A stretch of 64,000 bases of DNA from an uncultured Alphaproteobacteria bacterium (GCA_934254915.1 CAKQMH010000008.1:15646-79645); one strand, 5' to 3'. Counted from the stretch's first letter, positions 42,121 to 50,575 are shown. Notes: generated by a model from the letters alone, not told the origin. Made by a program: numbers and translations.

Positions 42121-42504
42121 CTAGCAATTATTACAATAAAAAGATTGATCTTGGGTTTCAACTAATAAGCCATTATTATATAATTGCGCCACGGAATAAT
42201 TAACAAATTTATCCATGTTAGGATTATCTGAATCAATATACAAATCCGGTTCAATTCCAAACAAAGACAGAGTTTGACGAAATTCTTTTTTACAATCAGC
42301 AATATATTTATCTTTAATGTGGCGCATAGCTCTATAAGCATGTTTGCCAAAGACATCAACTCCTGCAATCATTTGGCTTTTTTCGTCAAATGATTTTAGC
42401 ATTTTATTCAATATGTCTGCTGGTAGATATGTGCTGGATATATTTGTATATCTAATCTTGGCAGGTATAAAAACATTTGCTGTTGTAATTAGGTATTTTG
42501 ACAT
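42121..42504 (-). CDS. MetRS-like protein, N-terminal portion (ends at in-frame TAG)
   Basis: 127 residues that line up without gaps at the start with the canonical MetRS encoded at 52.9-54.6 kb: SKYLITTANVF against SKILITSALPY, and TYLPADILNKM against LLPSDVYARF. At exactly the HIGH position (HLGH, 18-21, in metG) it reads RYTN, and the GTDEHG block reads GVDVFG, so ATP-dependent activation should be lost. It ends in YCNNC, the first pair of the MetRS zinc knuckle, followed at once by TAG; the frame continues into the next coding stretch. A GGGAC ribosome site precedes the ATG. First gene of the MetRS-like/MccF/methyltransferase operon. Confidence 0.65.
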   Translation of the reverse strand: MSKYLITTANVFIPAKIRYTNISSTYLPADILNKMLKSFDEKSQMIAGVDVFGKHAYRAMRHIKDKYIADCKKEFRQTLSLFGIEPDLYIDSDNPNMDKFVNYSVAQLYNNGLLVETQDQSFYCNNC

Positions 42505-42573
42505 ATTGTCCCTTTTTTACATATTTTTGAATAGTATGCTTTACCATATTATAAGAAAATAAAAAAAATCAAT

Positions 42574-42606
42574 AAAAAAGGTTCCTTCAACAGGAACCTT
42601 TTCTTT
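42574..42606 (-). terminator. Terminator after tRNA-Lys
   Basis: On the minus strand AAGGTTCCT / AGGAACCTT with a GTTGA loop runs into TTTTTTATTG. Confidence 0.85.
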
Positions 42607-42611
42607 TCTAT

Positions 42612-42688
42612 TGGTAGGCGCGCAGGGATTCGAACCCTGGACCCATTGATTAAGAGTCAATTGCTCTAGCCAACTGAGCTACGCACCC
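42612..42688 (-). tRNA. tRNA-Lys (anticodon CUU)
   Basis: Minus-strand cloverleaf: GGGTGCG / CGCGCCT acceptor stem, A and encoded CCA; D-arm TAGCTCAGTTGGCTAGAGC; anticodon loop CTCTTAA giving CTT; T-arm CAGGGTTCGAATCCCTG. All arms pair. Its start lies 108 bp upstream of the MetRS-like operon boundary, and fragments resembling it lie on both sides. Confidence 0.95.
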
Positions 42689-42863
42689 ATTATGCAGGCA
42701 ATGTGCAGACGAGCTATGCAGACAATATGCAGAAATCTCTTTATATTTCCTTATATCTCGTTCAATCTGCGTCCAAGACTTTTTTTAGAACGGATAAGCC
42801 AGACGTCTTGGTTTTTCTAGCTTATTCGGGCTTGTTAGGCTTAAAGCCTAATGCGGAGCTCTT

Positions 42864-42903
42864 AATTAAGAGTCAGTTGCTCTACCAACTGAGCTACGCA
42901 CCC
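42864..42903 (-). pseudogene. tRNA-Lys 5' half (broken at the anticodon loop)
   Basis: On the minus strand GGGTGCGTAGCTCAGTTGG and the following TAGAGCAACTGACTCTTAAT match the intact tRNA-Lys, then the similarity stops just after the anticodon loop and no T-arm follows. It lies 175 bp upstream of the intact copy in the same orientation. The stretch between (42689-42863) contains scattered ATGCAG words and two palindromes (TAGGCTTAAAGCCTA, CTTAATTAAG) but no gene. Confidence 0.8.
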
Positions 42904-42978
42904 ATAATCAACAACTACGCGGAATATAAACCGCCTTTAAAATATTTGCAACAACTTTTTTTCAAAAACTTTCTTTTT

Positions 42979-44112
42979 TTAGCGCGGAAAACGCAAACTG
43001 AAACAACTGTAACGGTGTAAAACCGATTTGACTTTTATTTCTCCGCCTAAAAGCTTGGTTATTTTGCGCACGATGCTTAAACCAAGCCCCGCCCCAAGCC
43101 TGCGATTTTGCGGAATATCCTGTCCTTGATAAAATTCATCAAAAATCTTGCTCATTTCCTTTTTACTGATGCCGATACCATTATCTATTACCGCAATGTA
43201 AATAAAGGCAGAATTGGCGTGGCAGCTTATTAATACACGGCTTCGGGCATATTTGAGCGCATTACTGATTAAATTTCGCACTATCCGTTCAATCAGCAAC
43301 GCATCGCTATGAATAAATAATGACGGGCATCTTAAATTTAGTCGTATTCCTCGTTTGTCGGCAATTATACAATATTCTTCGACCAGACGTTGCAACAAAT
43401 TTTGCAAGTTAAAATTTTCGGCCGCATAACTCAAACCACCGGCTTCGAGCTTGGAAATATCCAGTAAATTATCCAGCAAAAATTTAAGATTGTCGCTGCT
43501 GGCTTTGATTTTGTTTACAATTTCAGATGCCTTTTGCGAAAGATGTTCTTCAGCCAACGCCGCAACAAACAAATTTAAGGCCTGTAATGGTTGGCGTAAA
43601 TCATGACTGGCTTGAGCTAAAAAATAAGATTTGAATAAGCTTAATTCCTCTGCTTTACGGCGTTCCGCTTCCAATAAGTTTTGAATTTCAATATGTTCGG
43701 TTATATCTTGCAGTGTTCCGGCGATGCGTGCACCGCGCCAATCATTTATCACCCCTGCCCGAAACTGGCAATAAATCAGTTTATTATCAAGGCGTTTAAT
43801 CCGAATCTGTCCCGATACATCATGCTGTTTTTTTATCAATTCAATAAGCTTGTGTTTATAAACCGGTAAATCTTCAGGAAAAATTTGTTCTCGAAACAAA
43901 CTGCGGCTGCCGGCATCTGCCGCCTGTTCATAGCCAAGAATACGATACATTTCTTCCGACCAATAAAAGCGGCGGCTTTCAATATCCAATTCCCAATAAC
44001 CGAGATGAGCAATTTTTTCCGCAAATTCCAAACGTTTGCGGTATTGTTGCAATTGATTGGCCAATTGCATTTGCTCTTCAGTGTTTGATTGATAAAATGT
44101 CTGTCTTTCCAT
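42979..44112 (-). CDS. PAS-domain sensor histidine kinase
   Basis: 377 residues. A coiled N-terminus, a PAS/PAC domain (about 30-145, with LGYWELDIESRRFYWSEEM), then the dimerisation H-box ASHDLRQPLQ with His170 as the phosphorylated residue. The HATPase domain follows: NLISNALKYA (N box), VIDNGIGISKKE (G1), FDEFYQG (F box) and GAGLGLSIV (G2). No membrane segment, so it is probably a cytoplasmic sensor. No response regulator is adjacent. It is the last gene of the Gld-type ABC operon, 9 bp after the DUF4340 gene. Confidence 0.88.
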   Translation of the reverse strand: MERQTFYQSNTEEQMQLANQLQQYRKRLEFAEKIAHLGYWELDIESRRFYWSEEMYRILGYEQAADAGSRSLFREQIFPEDLPVYKHKLIELIKKQHDVSGQIRIKRLDNKLIYCQFRAGVINDWRGARIAGTLQDITEHIEIQNLLEAERRKAEELSLFKSYFLAQASHDLRQPLQALNLFVAALAEEHLSQKASEIVNKIKASSDNLKFLLDNLLDISKLEAGGLSYAAENFNLQNLLQRLVEEYCIIADKRGIRLNLRCPSLFIHSDALLIERIVRNLISNALKYARSRVLISCHANSAFIYIAVIDNGIGISKKEMSKIFDEFYQGQDIPQNRRLGAGLGLSIVRKITKLLGGEIKVKSVLHRYSCFSLRFPR

Positions 44113-44121
44113 GCAACCTGA

Positions 44122-45111
44122 TTAATTAAACTTATATTGAGACAACACTTCTCCGGCAGAAGACGGAATTTTGAAATACCAGTCTTCATAGAGATATTTA
44201 TTGTCATTTATATAAGCCTTAACCGGTAACGTTGGTAGGTCTGTGGCGGATAATTTTATTTTCAGCCAATAATTAGCATTGTCATAAAAAAGATTAACTT
44301 GCACTATTAATCCATTGAAAAATGTCAATATTATTTCACGATGGTTAGGAAAAAGGCGCTCATCAAAATTCTGAGCAGACAGAATTTTTTCCGCAATCAA
44401 ATAATTAAAACGTTCAAGCAGAGCGGTCGGATTAACCACGTCTCCGGCAGCATTAATAAACGGATACGGCAAATCTTCACGCTGAATAAAACTGCGGCTT
44501 TCGTTTTCAGTAATACCGATACTTTCAATCATATCGGCGCTATAATCAGTAATCGGCTGTATAAGCCACGATGCGGGGTCTTGCGGAAGTTGATAATTAC
44601 CGTCGGTGAGCCAAATTTCATCCTGCCCGATTGCCTTTATATACTGAAAAGTCCGATTTGCGGTTTTATGCCCGACAATAAACTCATCAAGTAATTGCCC
44701 GCGGTTGTCGTAAGTTTGAATCGCATAACCATTATACTGATTGCGGCGATTAAGCGGATTGTGCAGATAAGCCTGATTTAATAAATTGTTGCTGTATGGT
44801 TGTCGGTATAACAAACGCGAGGTATTCATGGTTATAAGCAATTGATTCAACAGCTTCATATCGGCAAAATAATAATCAGCCTCCTTTACCTCCCACAGAT
44901 TGTTTTCCAATTCAAAGGTGATTTTATTTTGCTGCGGAGTAGTAATTATAACCTTGGATAAATCGGAGCCGTGGTTATATGTTTGTGCAAAAACAAGCCG
45001 ACCGCTGTTTTCAGGCTGCAACAAGCTTTGATGATGCCAAATACCGCTGACGGCGAGCAATACGGCCGCCAATAATACCAATAAGGCATACTTGAGATTA
45101 GCTTTATTCAT
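44122..45111 (-). CDS. DUF4340 domain protein (Gld-type ABC operon)
   Basis: About 329 residues. One N-terminal membrane helix (KYALLVLLAAVLLAVSGIW) and a long periplasmic domain with internal repeats around ITFELENNLWEV and DEIWLTDGNYQLP, the pattern of DUF4340 proteins that accompany GldG-like ABC systems. ATG 45111 overlaps the GldG-like stop by eight bases; the longer frame starting at 45216 runs inside that gene. Role in the exporter is not known. Confidence 0.8.
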   Translation of the reverse strand: MNKANLKYALLVLLAAVLLAVSGIWHHQSLLQPENSGRLVFAQTYNHGSDLSKVIITTPQQNKITFELENNLWEVKEADYYFADMKLLNQLLITMNTSRLLYRQPYSNNLLNQAYLHNPLNRRNQYNGYAIQTYDNRGQLLDEFIVGHKTANRTFQYIKAIGQDEIWLTDGNYQLPQDPASWLIQPITDYSADMIESIGITENESRSFIQREDLPYPFINAAGDVVNPTALLERFNYLIAEKILSAQNFDERLFPNHREIILTFFNGLIVQVNLFYDNANYWLKIKLSATDLPTLPVKAYINDNKYLYEDWYFKIPSSAGEVLSQYKFN

Positions 45112-46999
45112 CGGTGTATTCCTTTGCTTGTTGACAATTGCGGTGGCGGAAAATTTTTGTTGACAGCCAGACAATAAACAGCATGAACAACGGGAAAAAC
45201 ACAACATTAAGCGCAACTATCGTTTGCCGCGCCTGTGCAGCTGCCGCTTCTGTCTTATAATTCAACTCATTAAGCTTATTTTGCTCTGCGGCTATTTGCT
45301 GTTGCAACTCATTCATCTGCCGTGTTACTTCAATTGAAGGATAAATTTTTTCGTTACCCAATGCCGTGTTTAGATTTTGCATTTTGCTTTGCAGGTCTTG
45401 CAATATTTGTGAATGTTCGGACATTTCTGCTTGATATGCTTGGCGAAAATAATCTTTAAGTGTTGATGACACCGAACTCTTTATAATATTGTCTTTGGGC
45501 GCAACTGATAAAATATTCTTGTTGCCGCTCATATAGTCAAACGCGCGTTCAATAAAATCCAGATTGTTATTAACGGGAACAAAATCATAAATGCTTTCCG
45601 CATCAGCGGCGGCTTTATTCCAATTATAATCGGCAAACATATCAGAATCACCTAGCAGCATCAGTTTACCACTTTGTAATGACATGCTGACAAACGGCGG
45701 CATTTTACTAACCAACGGCGTACCTGACAGCGGGTGTTCATCAAACATGGAATCAAACTGCCCTTCCAGCAGCAAGCCCAATTTATAGCGGTAATTATCA
45801 TGCTTAAAGGCCTGAATTATTTCCTGCGGCGTATCGGACAACATAAACTGACTATTTATGCTGCCGCCGGTTTCAGTGGTTGTGTACAAGGTTGTAGCTC
45901 GAATGTTTTCCAAGCCTTCGAATTCAAATGCTCCGGAGCTTTTAACTTCCAACAACTGCAAATCTTTAGTCATATAATTATCCGGATTGATAAACGGAGC
46001 TTTGATTTGCATATCCGGCGGATAGCTTTGTAATTGCAGCCCCTTACCGTTGGAAACAGCTGCTTTACGCCCCAAAACAGTATCACCGACAATGGTATCA
46101 GGTGAATAAGCCACATGTTTGGAAGCCAGAAAGTCAGTCATCTGTGAATTTTCAAAATCAGGGACTTGACGGATATTCAAAGCCGACTCGGCAAACGGGT
46201 CAAGCACGATAATTAAATTGCCGCCCTTAAGCAGGTATTGATCTAAAGCATATTTTGCCATTAGCGAGATTTTTTGCGGACGGAACAGCAAAACAACATC
46301 ATATTGGGAAGGAATAGCCGCAATACCGGCATCCAACGTATCAATGGAATAATCAGACCGTAAGTGACGAATAAACGCCCAGTCATGATGATTTTTAAAA
46401 GACTGTCCGTGGTTGATTATTGGCAAATCAGGCGATATGACAGCAATGCGCGGGGCTTTATATTCGCCAAGTTTGCTGAAAATGCGGCTGATATCATGCT
46501 CCAGATAGCTTTGACGCTGAGGCTCTAAATAAGGAATTACATAACTTTGTCCCTGATTATTACCCAAGACCATGCCAAAATACAATTCTGAGTTTCCGTC
46601 TGTATCAGGAAATCCGCGTATTCCTTGAAGTTTGGCCTCAGCTTCCGATGCCGAAAACGGCACAACATTAATAATTTCGATTTGCAACAACCCGTTGGCG
46701 CTCTGTTTGTATCGTGCCAATAAACGTAAAACCTGTTGTGCATATTGGCCAAGTGAGGGATATTCTTTAGCCAAATTTTCAGAAATATAGACCTTGGCAT
46801 ATAAATTCTGCCGGTTTTGTTGCAGCCAATGCCTGGTTGTGTCGGTCAGCGTATATTTGTGATTGGCAGTTGTGTCCAGACGATAATCCCCCGCCCATAA
46901 AGATATCCCGATATTAAGGAGGATAAAACTTGCCGCTAAAATACATAAAAAAATGATTAAATAAGCGTTGCGGGATAATATTTGTGTTTTTATTTTCAT
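45104..46999 (-). CDS. GldG-like ABC transporter auxiliary protein
   Basis: 631 residues. N-terminal membrane helix, a large periplasmic domain like GldG (LTDTTRHWLQ, then VKVYISENLA-type strand and a DUF4350/ABC_transp_aux-like region with LLKGGNLIIVLDPFAES), a coiled-coil near residues 530-600 and a C-terminal membrane helix (NVVFFPLFMLFIVW). In Bacteroidota GldG works with GldA and GldF in gliding; in Proteobacteria the same trio is an uncharacterised exporter. Five bases after the permease gene. Confidence 0.82.
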   Translation of the reverse strand: MKIKTQILSRNAYLIIFLCILAASFILLNIGISLWAGDYRLDTTANHKYTLTDTTRHWLQQNRQNLYAKVYISENLAKEYPSLGQYAQQVLRLLARYKQSANGLLQIEIINVVPFSASEAEAKLQGIRGFPDTDGNSELYFGMVLGNNQGQSYVIPYLEPQRQSYLEHDISRIFSKLGEYKAPRIAVISPDLPIINHGQSFKNHHDWAFIRHLRSDYSIDTLDAGIAAIPSQYDVVLLFRPQKISLMAKYALDQYLLKGGNLIIVLDPFAESALNIRQVPDFENSQMTDFLASKHVAYSPDTIVGDTVLGRKAAVSNGKGLQLQSYPPDMQIKAPFINPDNYMTKDLQLLEVKSSGAFEFEGLENIRATTLYTTTETGGSINSQFMLSDTPQEIIQAFKHDNYRYKLGLLLEGQFDSMFDEHPLSGTPLVSKMPPFVSMSLQSGKLMLLGDSDMFADYNWNKAAADAESIYDFVPVNNNLDFIERAFDYMSGNKNILSVAPKDNIIKSSVSSTLKDYFRQAYQAEMSEHSQILQDLQSKMQNLNTALGNEKIYPSIEVTRQMNELQQQIAAEQNKLNELNYKTEAAAAQARQTIVALNVVFFPLFMLFIVWLSTKIFRHRNCQQAKEYTDE

Positions 47000-47004
47000 A
47001 TTTC

Positions 47005-47736
47005 TTACCCCCGCTTATATTCAACCATAACAACATTAAACCATAATGCGGCCGTAATCAGGCCCGCAAAATAGATAAACTCGGCTAACCCCGCCTGCCC
47101 TTGAATAAGATTAAGGTATTGATAATCAAAATTCAGGGAATGAGAAATCTTTAACGCCAGTTCCGTCGGTATGTTTAACAACCGAAAAATATAATCAAAA
47201 TTAACCAGTTTAATAACCGCATAGACAAACAAAGACAGAATATACGAAGTCGCCGCGCCGGAAACAGCCGAAGAAACGGCACAGGAAACAGCACATAGCA
47301 CGCCGGCGGCCAAGAGCAGCGACATATACGAAAAGAAAATATTTATATTATCTGCCGGCAATAAGATATTGGTGGTAAGCCATAGCGGGAATGTTGCAAC
47401 CAGCATAATACCGCAAAAACTCCAAAGAGCTAAAAACTTGCCGATAACAACAGCCTTATAGCTCAGAGGATTGGTTAACAATATTTCTAACGTTCCATAA
47501 CGCCGCTCATCGGTCCACACTTTTACGGCAAGAGCCGGAATAAACAACAGCAACAGTTCCGGCTGATAGAAGAAAAAAGACTGCATATTATCATTTAACA
47601 GCTCAAAATAACCCGCCGTATAGAAGTTAAGTATCATTGATAAGACCAGATATATAAATAAGACGGCATAGGCTATGCGGCTGCGAAAATAAGAAGCGAA
47701 ATCTTTAAGGTATATGACAGTTAAACTTTTTAACAT
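47005..47736 (-). CDS. ABC-2 type permease (GldF-like)
   Basis: 243 residues with six membrane segments, including FRSRIAYAVLFIYLVLSMI at the start and the RYGTLEILLTNPLSYKAVVIGKF cytoplasmic coupling region (read in two parts) typical of ABC-2 permeases. ATG 47736 is preferred with AGGAA upstream; the longer frame begins within the ATPase gene. Pairs with the ATPase gene 10 bp before it. Confidence 0.87.
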   Translation of the reverse strand: MLKSLTVIYLKDFASYFRSRIAYAVLFIYLVLSMILNFYTAGYFELLNDNMQSFFFYQPELLLLFIPALAVKVWTDERRYGTLEILLTNPLSYKAVVIGKFLALWSFCGIMLVATFPLWLTTNILLPADNINIFFSYMSLLLAAGVLCAVSCAVSSAVSGAATSYILSLFVYAVIKLVNFDYIFRLLNIPTELALKISHSLNFDYQYLNLIQGQAGLAEFIYFAGLITAALWFNVVMVEYKRG

Positions 47737-47746
47737 TATCTGTTTC

Positions 47747-48457
47747 CTAAAAAGTAATACAGCGGAAAGCTTCGGCAATGTCGTTATCCGGAGAAAGACG
47801 GCGCAATTCGTCAGGCTGCGTATCACGAATTAATTTACCGCGATTAAGCAATAAAACACGATTAGACATTGCTTCAACCTCTTCCATAATATGAGTTGAA
47901 ATAATTACTATATGTTTGCGTCCGTATTCCTTTATAAAACTGCGCACGGAAAATTTTTGATTGGGATCAAGTCCTTCAGTCGGCTCATCAAGGATTAGGA
48001 CATCAGGACGCGACAACAAAGCCGCGGCAATACCTACGCGGCGCTTAAACCCCTTTGATAAAGTTTCATTCGTTTGGTTGATTACACCGCCCAGATCCAG
48101 TTGTTGGACTAAAGATACCAGATTATCAACAAATGCCTGATGTGACATTCCTTGAATAACGGCCATAAATTTCAGGTATTCATAAACGCTCATTTCCGGA
48201 TAAAGCACCCCGCTTTCGGGAACATAAGCCAAATGCTTTAAGGCATCAAGCCGTTGTTGGTTTACATCAAACCCGCAAATGTTGATGTTTCCGCGGTCTG
48301 GACGATAATATCCGGTAAGCAGACGCAGCAATGTAGTCTTACCGGCTCCGTTAGGGCCAAGCAAGGCGGCAACTTCCCCTTTTCTGAGGCAGAAGTTTAT
48401 GTTTTCCAAAGCCTTAATCGCGCCAAAAGATTTTGATATTTCTTTTACAACCAGCAT
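47747..48457 (-). CDS. ABC transporter ATP-binding protein (GldA-like)
   Basis: 236 residues, single ABC ATPase. Walker A GPNGAGKTT near residue 35, Q-loop AYVPESGVLYPEM, signature LSKGFKRRVGIAAALL near 134, Walker B DVLILDEPTEGLD, H-loop ISTHIMEE. The KGFKRR form of the signature is usual in ABC-2 exporters of the Gld/Nod type. First gene of the five-gene operon. Confidence 0.92.
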   Translation of the reverse strand: MLVVKEISKSFGAIKALENINFCLRKGEVAALLGPNGAGKTTLLRLLTGYYRPDRGNINICGFDVNQQRLDALKHLAYVPESGVLYPEMSVYEYLKFMAVIQGMSHQAFVDNLVSLVQQLDLGGVINQTNETLSKGFKRRVGIAAALLSRPDVLILDEPTEGLDPNQKFSVRSFIKEYGRKHIVIISTHIMEEVEAMSNRVLLLNRGKLIRDTQPDELRRLSPDNDIAEAFRCITF

Positions 48458-48613
48458 ATGTTTTTATTCACCCTTTACTTATGAATACTTTATTACTTTA
48501 ACAAATATTTTTTTAAATTTTAACAGTTATTTTTATTTTTCAAAATCGTTGGTGACAAAACCTTTATTTTATTCTATTTATATAGGAAACAAGATTTAAA
48601 ATTCGGAGTGATG

Positions 48614-49126
48614 ATGAGTACGGATTTATATACCAAAGAAGAAGAAAAATTCTTAAAAGTCGGATTATGGGTAGGATTAGGCATTTTACTGATTGTCGGA
48701 CTTTTTGTTACCGCCAGACGCGGAGTTTCGCATGTGGAAGAAGGTAATTATTATCAGCTGCATGCTCGCTTTAACCGCACGGACGGACTGTTGGTCGGTG
48801 ATTTGGTCAGATTAGCCGGAATGAATATCGGTAAAGTTGTTGACGCCAACTTAGATGACAATTTTAAGGCAATTCTGACTTTGGAAGTCAAGGATACGGT
48901 AGAATTGCCGGATGACAGCAGTGCCTCAATCGTCAGCTCTGGATTGATGGGCGCAAAATATATTGAAATCGAACCCGGCGGATCAGAAGATATTATACCG
49001 CACGGCGGTGAATTTTCGTATACGCAGGATGCAATGGTTATTGATGAATTGCTTGACAGAATCGTTGGTATCGGCAAAGCAAACCGCCAAAATATGGCAA
49101 AAAACTGCAATCTGAAAAAGAAATAG
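48614..49126 (+). CDS. MCE/MlaD family lipid transport protein (copy 1)
   Basis: About 170 residues. One membrane helix near residues 17-35, then a single MCE domain (NYYQLHARFNRTDGLLVGDLV, RLAGMNIGKVVDA, SGLMGAKYIEIEPGG). MlaD proteins form a hexameric ring in the periplasm that binds phospholipid for transport between the membranes. The Mla ATPase and permease are not in the window. GGAG precedes a cluster GTG-ATG-ATG; I use the last ATG for best spacing. The second MCE gene follows 22 bp later. Confidence 0.85.
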   Translation: MSTDLYTKEEEKFLKVGLWVGLGILLIVGLFVTARRGVSHVEEGNYYQLHARFNRTDGLLVGDLVRLAGMNIGKVVDANLDDNFKAILTLEVKDTVELPDDSSASIVSSGLMGAKYIEIEPGGSEDIIPHGGEFSYTQDAMVIDELLDRIVGIGKANRQNMAKNCNLKKK

Positions 49127-49148
49127 TGATAAATTAGGAGATTTTAGA

Positions 49149-49613
49149 ATGAATAAGAGACCGGTTGAAACAATTATGGGAATTGTCGTTTTAGCAGTTG
49201 CCGTATTTTTCGCTTATTTTGCATACAATGTTTCAGATTTACAGGTAGTCAAAGGGTATAATGTTACCGCTAAATTTTTGAAAGTCGGCGGCTTGACTGT
49301 CGGTTCAGATGTCAGAATCAATGGTATCAAAGTCGGTACGGTAATTGCACAAAATCTTGATGACAAAGATTTTACGGCCGAAGTTAAAATGAGCTTGTCT
49401 TCGAATGTACATTTGCCGAACGACAGTGTTGTTTCCATTGTTTCTGATGGTTTGGTCGGTGATAAATTCATTAAAATTGATCCCGGTCATTCTGAGGTTA
49501 TGCTCAAAGACGGTGATATCATTAAAAACACCAAGGATTTTAAGACTCTGGAAGATATGGTCGGCGAAATCATCTTTATGGTGACGGACAATGGCTCTGA
49601 CGAAAACAATTAG
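49149..49613 (+). CDS. mlaD: MCE/MlaD family lipid transport protein (copy 2)
   Basis: 154 residues, the usual MlaD size: a membrane helix at 8-27, then an MCE domain with FLKVGGLTVGSDVRINGIKVG and DGLVGDKFIKIDPG. It shares its pattern with the preceding gene, so the two arose by duplication or form a hetero-ring. It is followed by the DUF2155 gene with a 23-bp overlap, the arrangement commonly found around mlaD in Alphaproteobacteria. Confidence 0.9.
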   Translation: MNKRPVETIMGIVVLAVAVFFAYFAYNVSDLQVVKGYNVTAKFLKVGGLTVGSDVRINGIKVGTVIAQNLDDKDFTAEVKMSLSSNVHLPNDSVVSIVSDGLVGDKFIKIDPGHSEVMLKDGDIIKNTKDFKTLEDMVGEIIFMVTDNGSDENN

Positions 49614-50553
49614 CCTATTATCATGCACGGCATTGTCTTTATCATTGTTGATAGGCAATGCGGCGGCTAAAGGGATAAAAACCAATAACGCCCATATGCA
49701 GGCTATGGATAAAATAACCGGTAAAGTCAGCGAAATTGATATTCCGGTCAATGGCGAAGTTAAATTCGGCAGTTTTTCGATTGTGGTCAGAAATTGCACG
49801 ACCAATCCGCCCGAAGAAACACCGGAGAATGCGGCTTTTGTTGACGTGGTTGATAATTATGACACGGATAAGCCGGTTAATATTTTCCGCGGCTGGATGT
49901 TTTCGTCCTCCCCGGCGCTGAATGCCATAGAACATCCGATTTATGACGTTTGGTTGTTGAATTGCACCAACAAAAAACAAGCCGACGTTAAATTGCTCAG
50001 TGCGGAAGAATTAAGACAGCGCGAAGAGATCATCAAAGCCGAAAAGCTTAATGAACAAGCTAAAATGAAAGATAATTTCATTCAGGTGCAGCCTAAAACA
50101 GAAGCAGAAAATTCGGAAAAAGTGCTTAACAATTCAGAAAATACTCCAGATATTGAACCTGTAGAACAAAGCAACGAAGATGAGCCGCAAATAATCAAGG
50201 CGGTAGCAAATGAGCCGGAAACCATAGCCGTTCCGACGGAATATGAAGAAGGCGCGCCTCAACCATTGTTAGCGATAGCTCCGCAAGAGAGCATCCCTTC
50301 GGAGGTAAAAACCGAAGCTGTTGATGTGGTCGAAGAAACGGTAAATCAGGAACAGCCGATAACAACCGAAGATGCGCAACTAATTCAAAATGTGTTTGAG
50401 CAACTGCAAGCACCGGTTCAAGCGGAAAATGCAAATGAAGAAAATATTACGCAGCCTTTGGTTGAAGAAGATAACAATATTGTCGAAGATACTGCAAATG
50501 AAGAAGCCGAAGAAGATGGTTTTGGTGATGAAGATAGCGATTTAGCCGAATAA
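49591..50553 (+). CDS. DUF2155 periplasmic protein with acidic C-terminal tail
   Basis: 320 residues. Signal peptide ending GNAAA, then the DUF2155 domain (about 30-130): MDKITGKVSEIDIPVNG, FSIVVRNCTTNPPEE and NIFRGWMFSSSPALNAIEHPIYDVWLLNC, the last in two parts with conserved Cys. From about 140 the protein is Glu/Pro/Val-rich and probably disordered. DUF2155 proteins follow mlaD in many Alphaproteobacteria; a role in lipid transport is inferred from context only. Confidence 0.85.
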   Translation: MALTKTISLLSCTALSLSLLIGNAAAKGIKTNNAHMQAMDKITGKVSEIDIPVNGEVKFGSFSIVVRNCTTNPPEETPENAAFVDVVDNYDTDKPVNIFRGWMFSSSPALNAIEHPIYDVWLLNCTNKKQADVKLLSAEELRQREEIIKAEKLNEQAKMKDNFIQVQPKTEAENSEKVLNNSENTPDIEPVEQSNEDEPQIIKAVANEPETIAVPTEYEEGAPQPLLAIAPQESIPSEVKTEAVDVVEETVNQEQPITTEDAQLIQNVFEQLQAPVQAENANEENITQPLVEEDNNIVEDTANEEAEEDGFGDEDSDLAE

Positions 50554-50575
50554 TTAAAGTGTTAAAATCAAGAGA

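Noticed and set aside
42121..42123. TAG in the MetRS-like gene as pyrrolysine or other recoding
   Set aside because: TAG serves as a normal stop in nearby genes and no suppressor tRNA or downstream stem typical of recoding was seen.
41101..42504. Duplicate functional MetRS conferring antibiotic resistance
   Set aside because: The HIGH and KMSKS elements are missing, and the gene is interrupted, so it cannot simply replace metG.
42690..42740. ATGCAG words as a CRISPR or iteron array
   Set aside because: Copies are only six to eight bases, irregularly spaced and few; no cas or rep gene is nearby.
42864..42903. Second functional tRNA-Lys
   Set aside because: Only the 5' half is present; after the anticodon loop there is no pairing anticodon stem, T-arm or acceptor strand.
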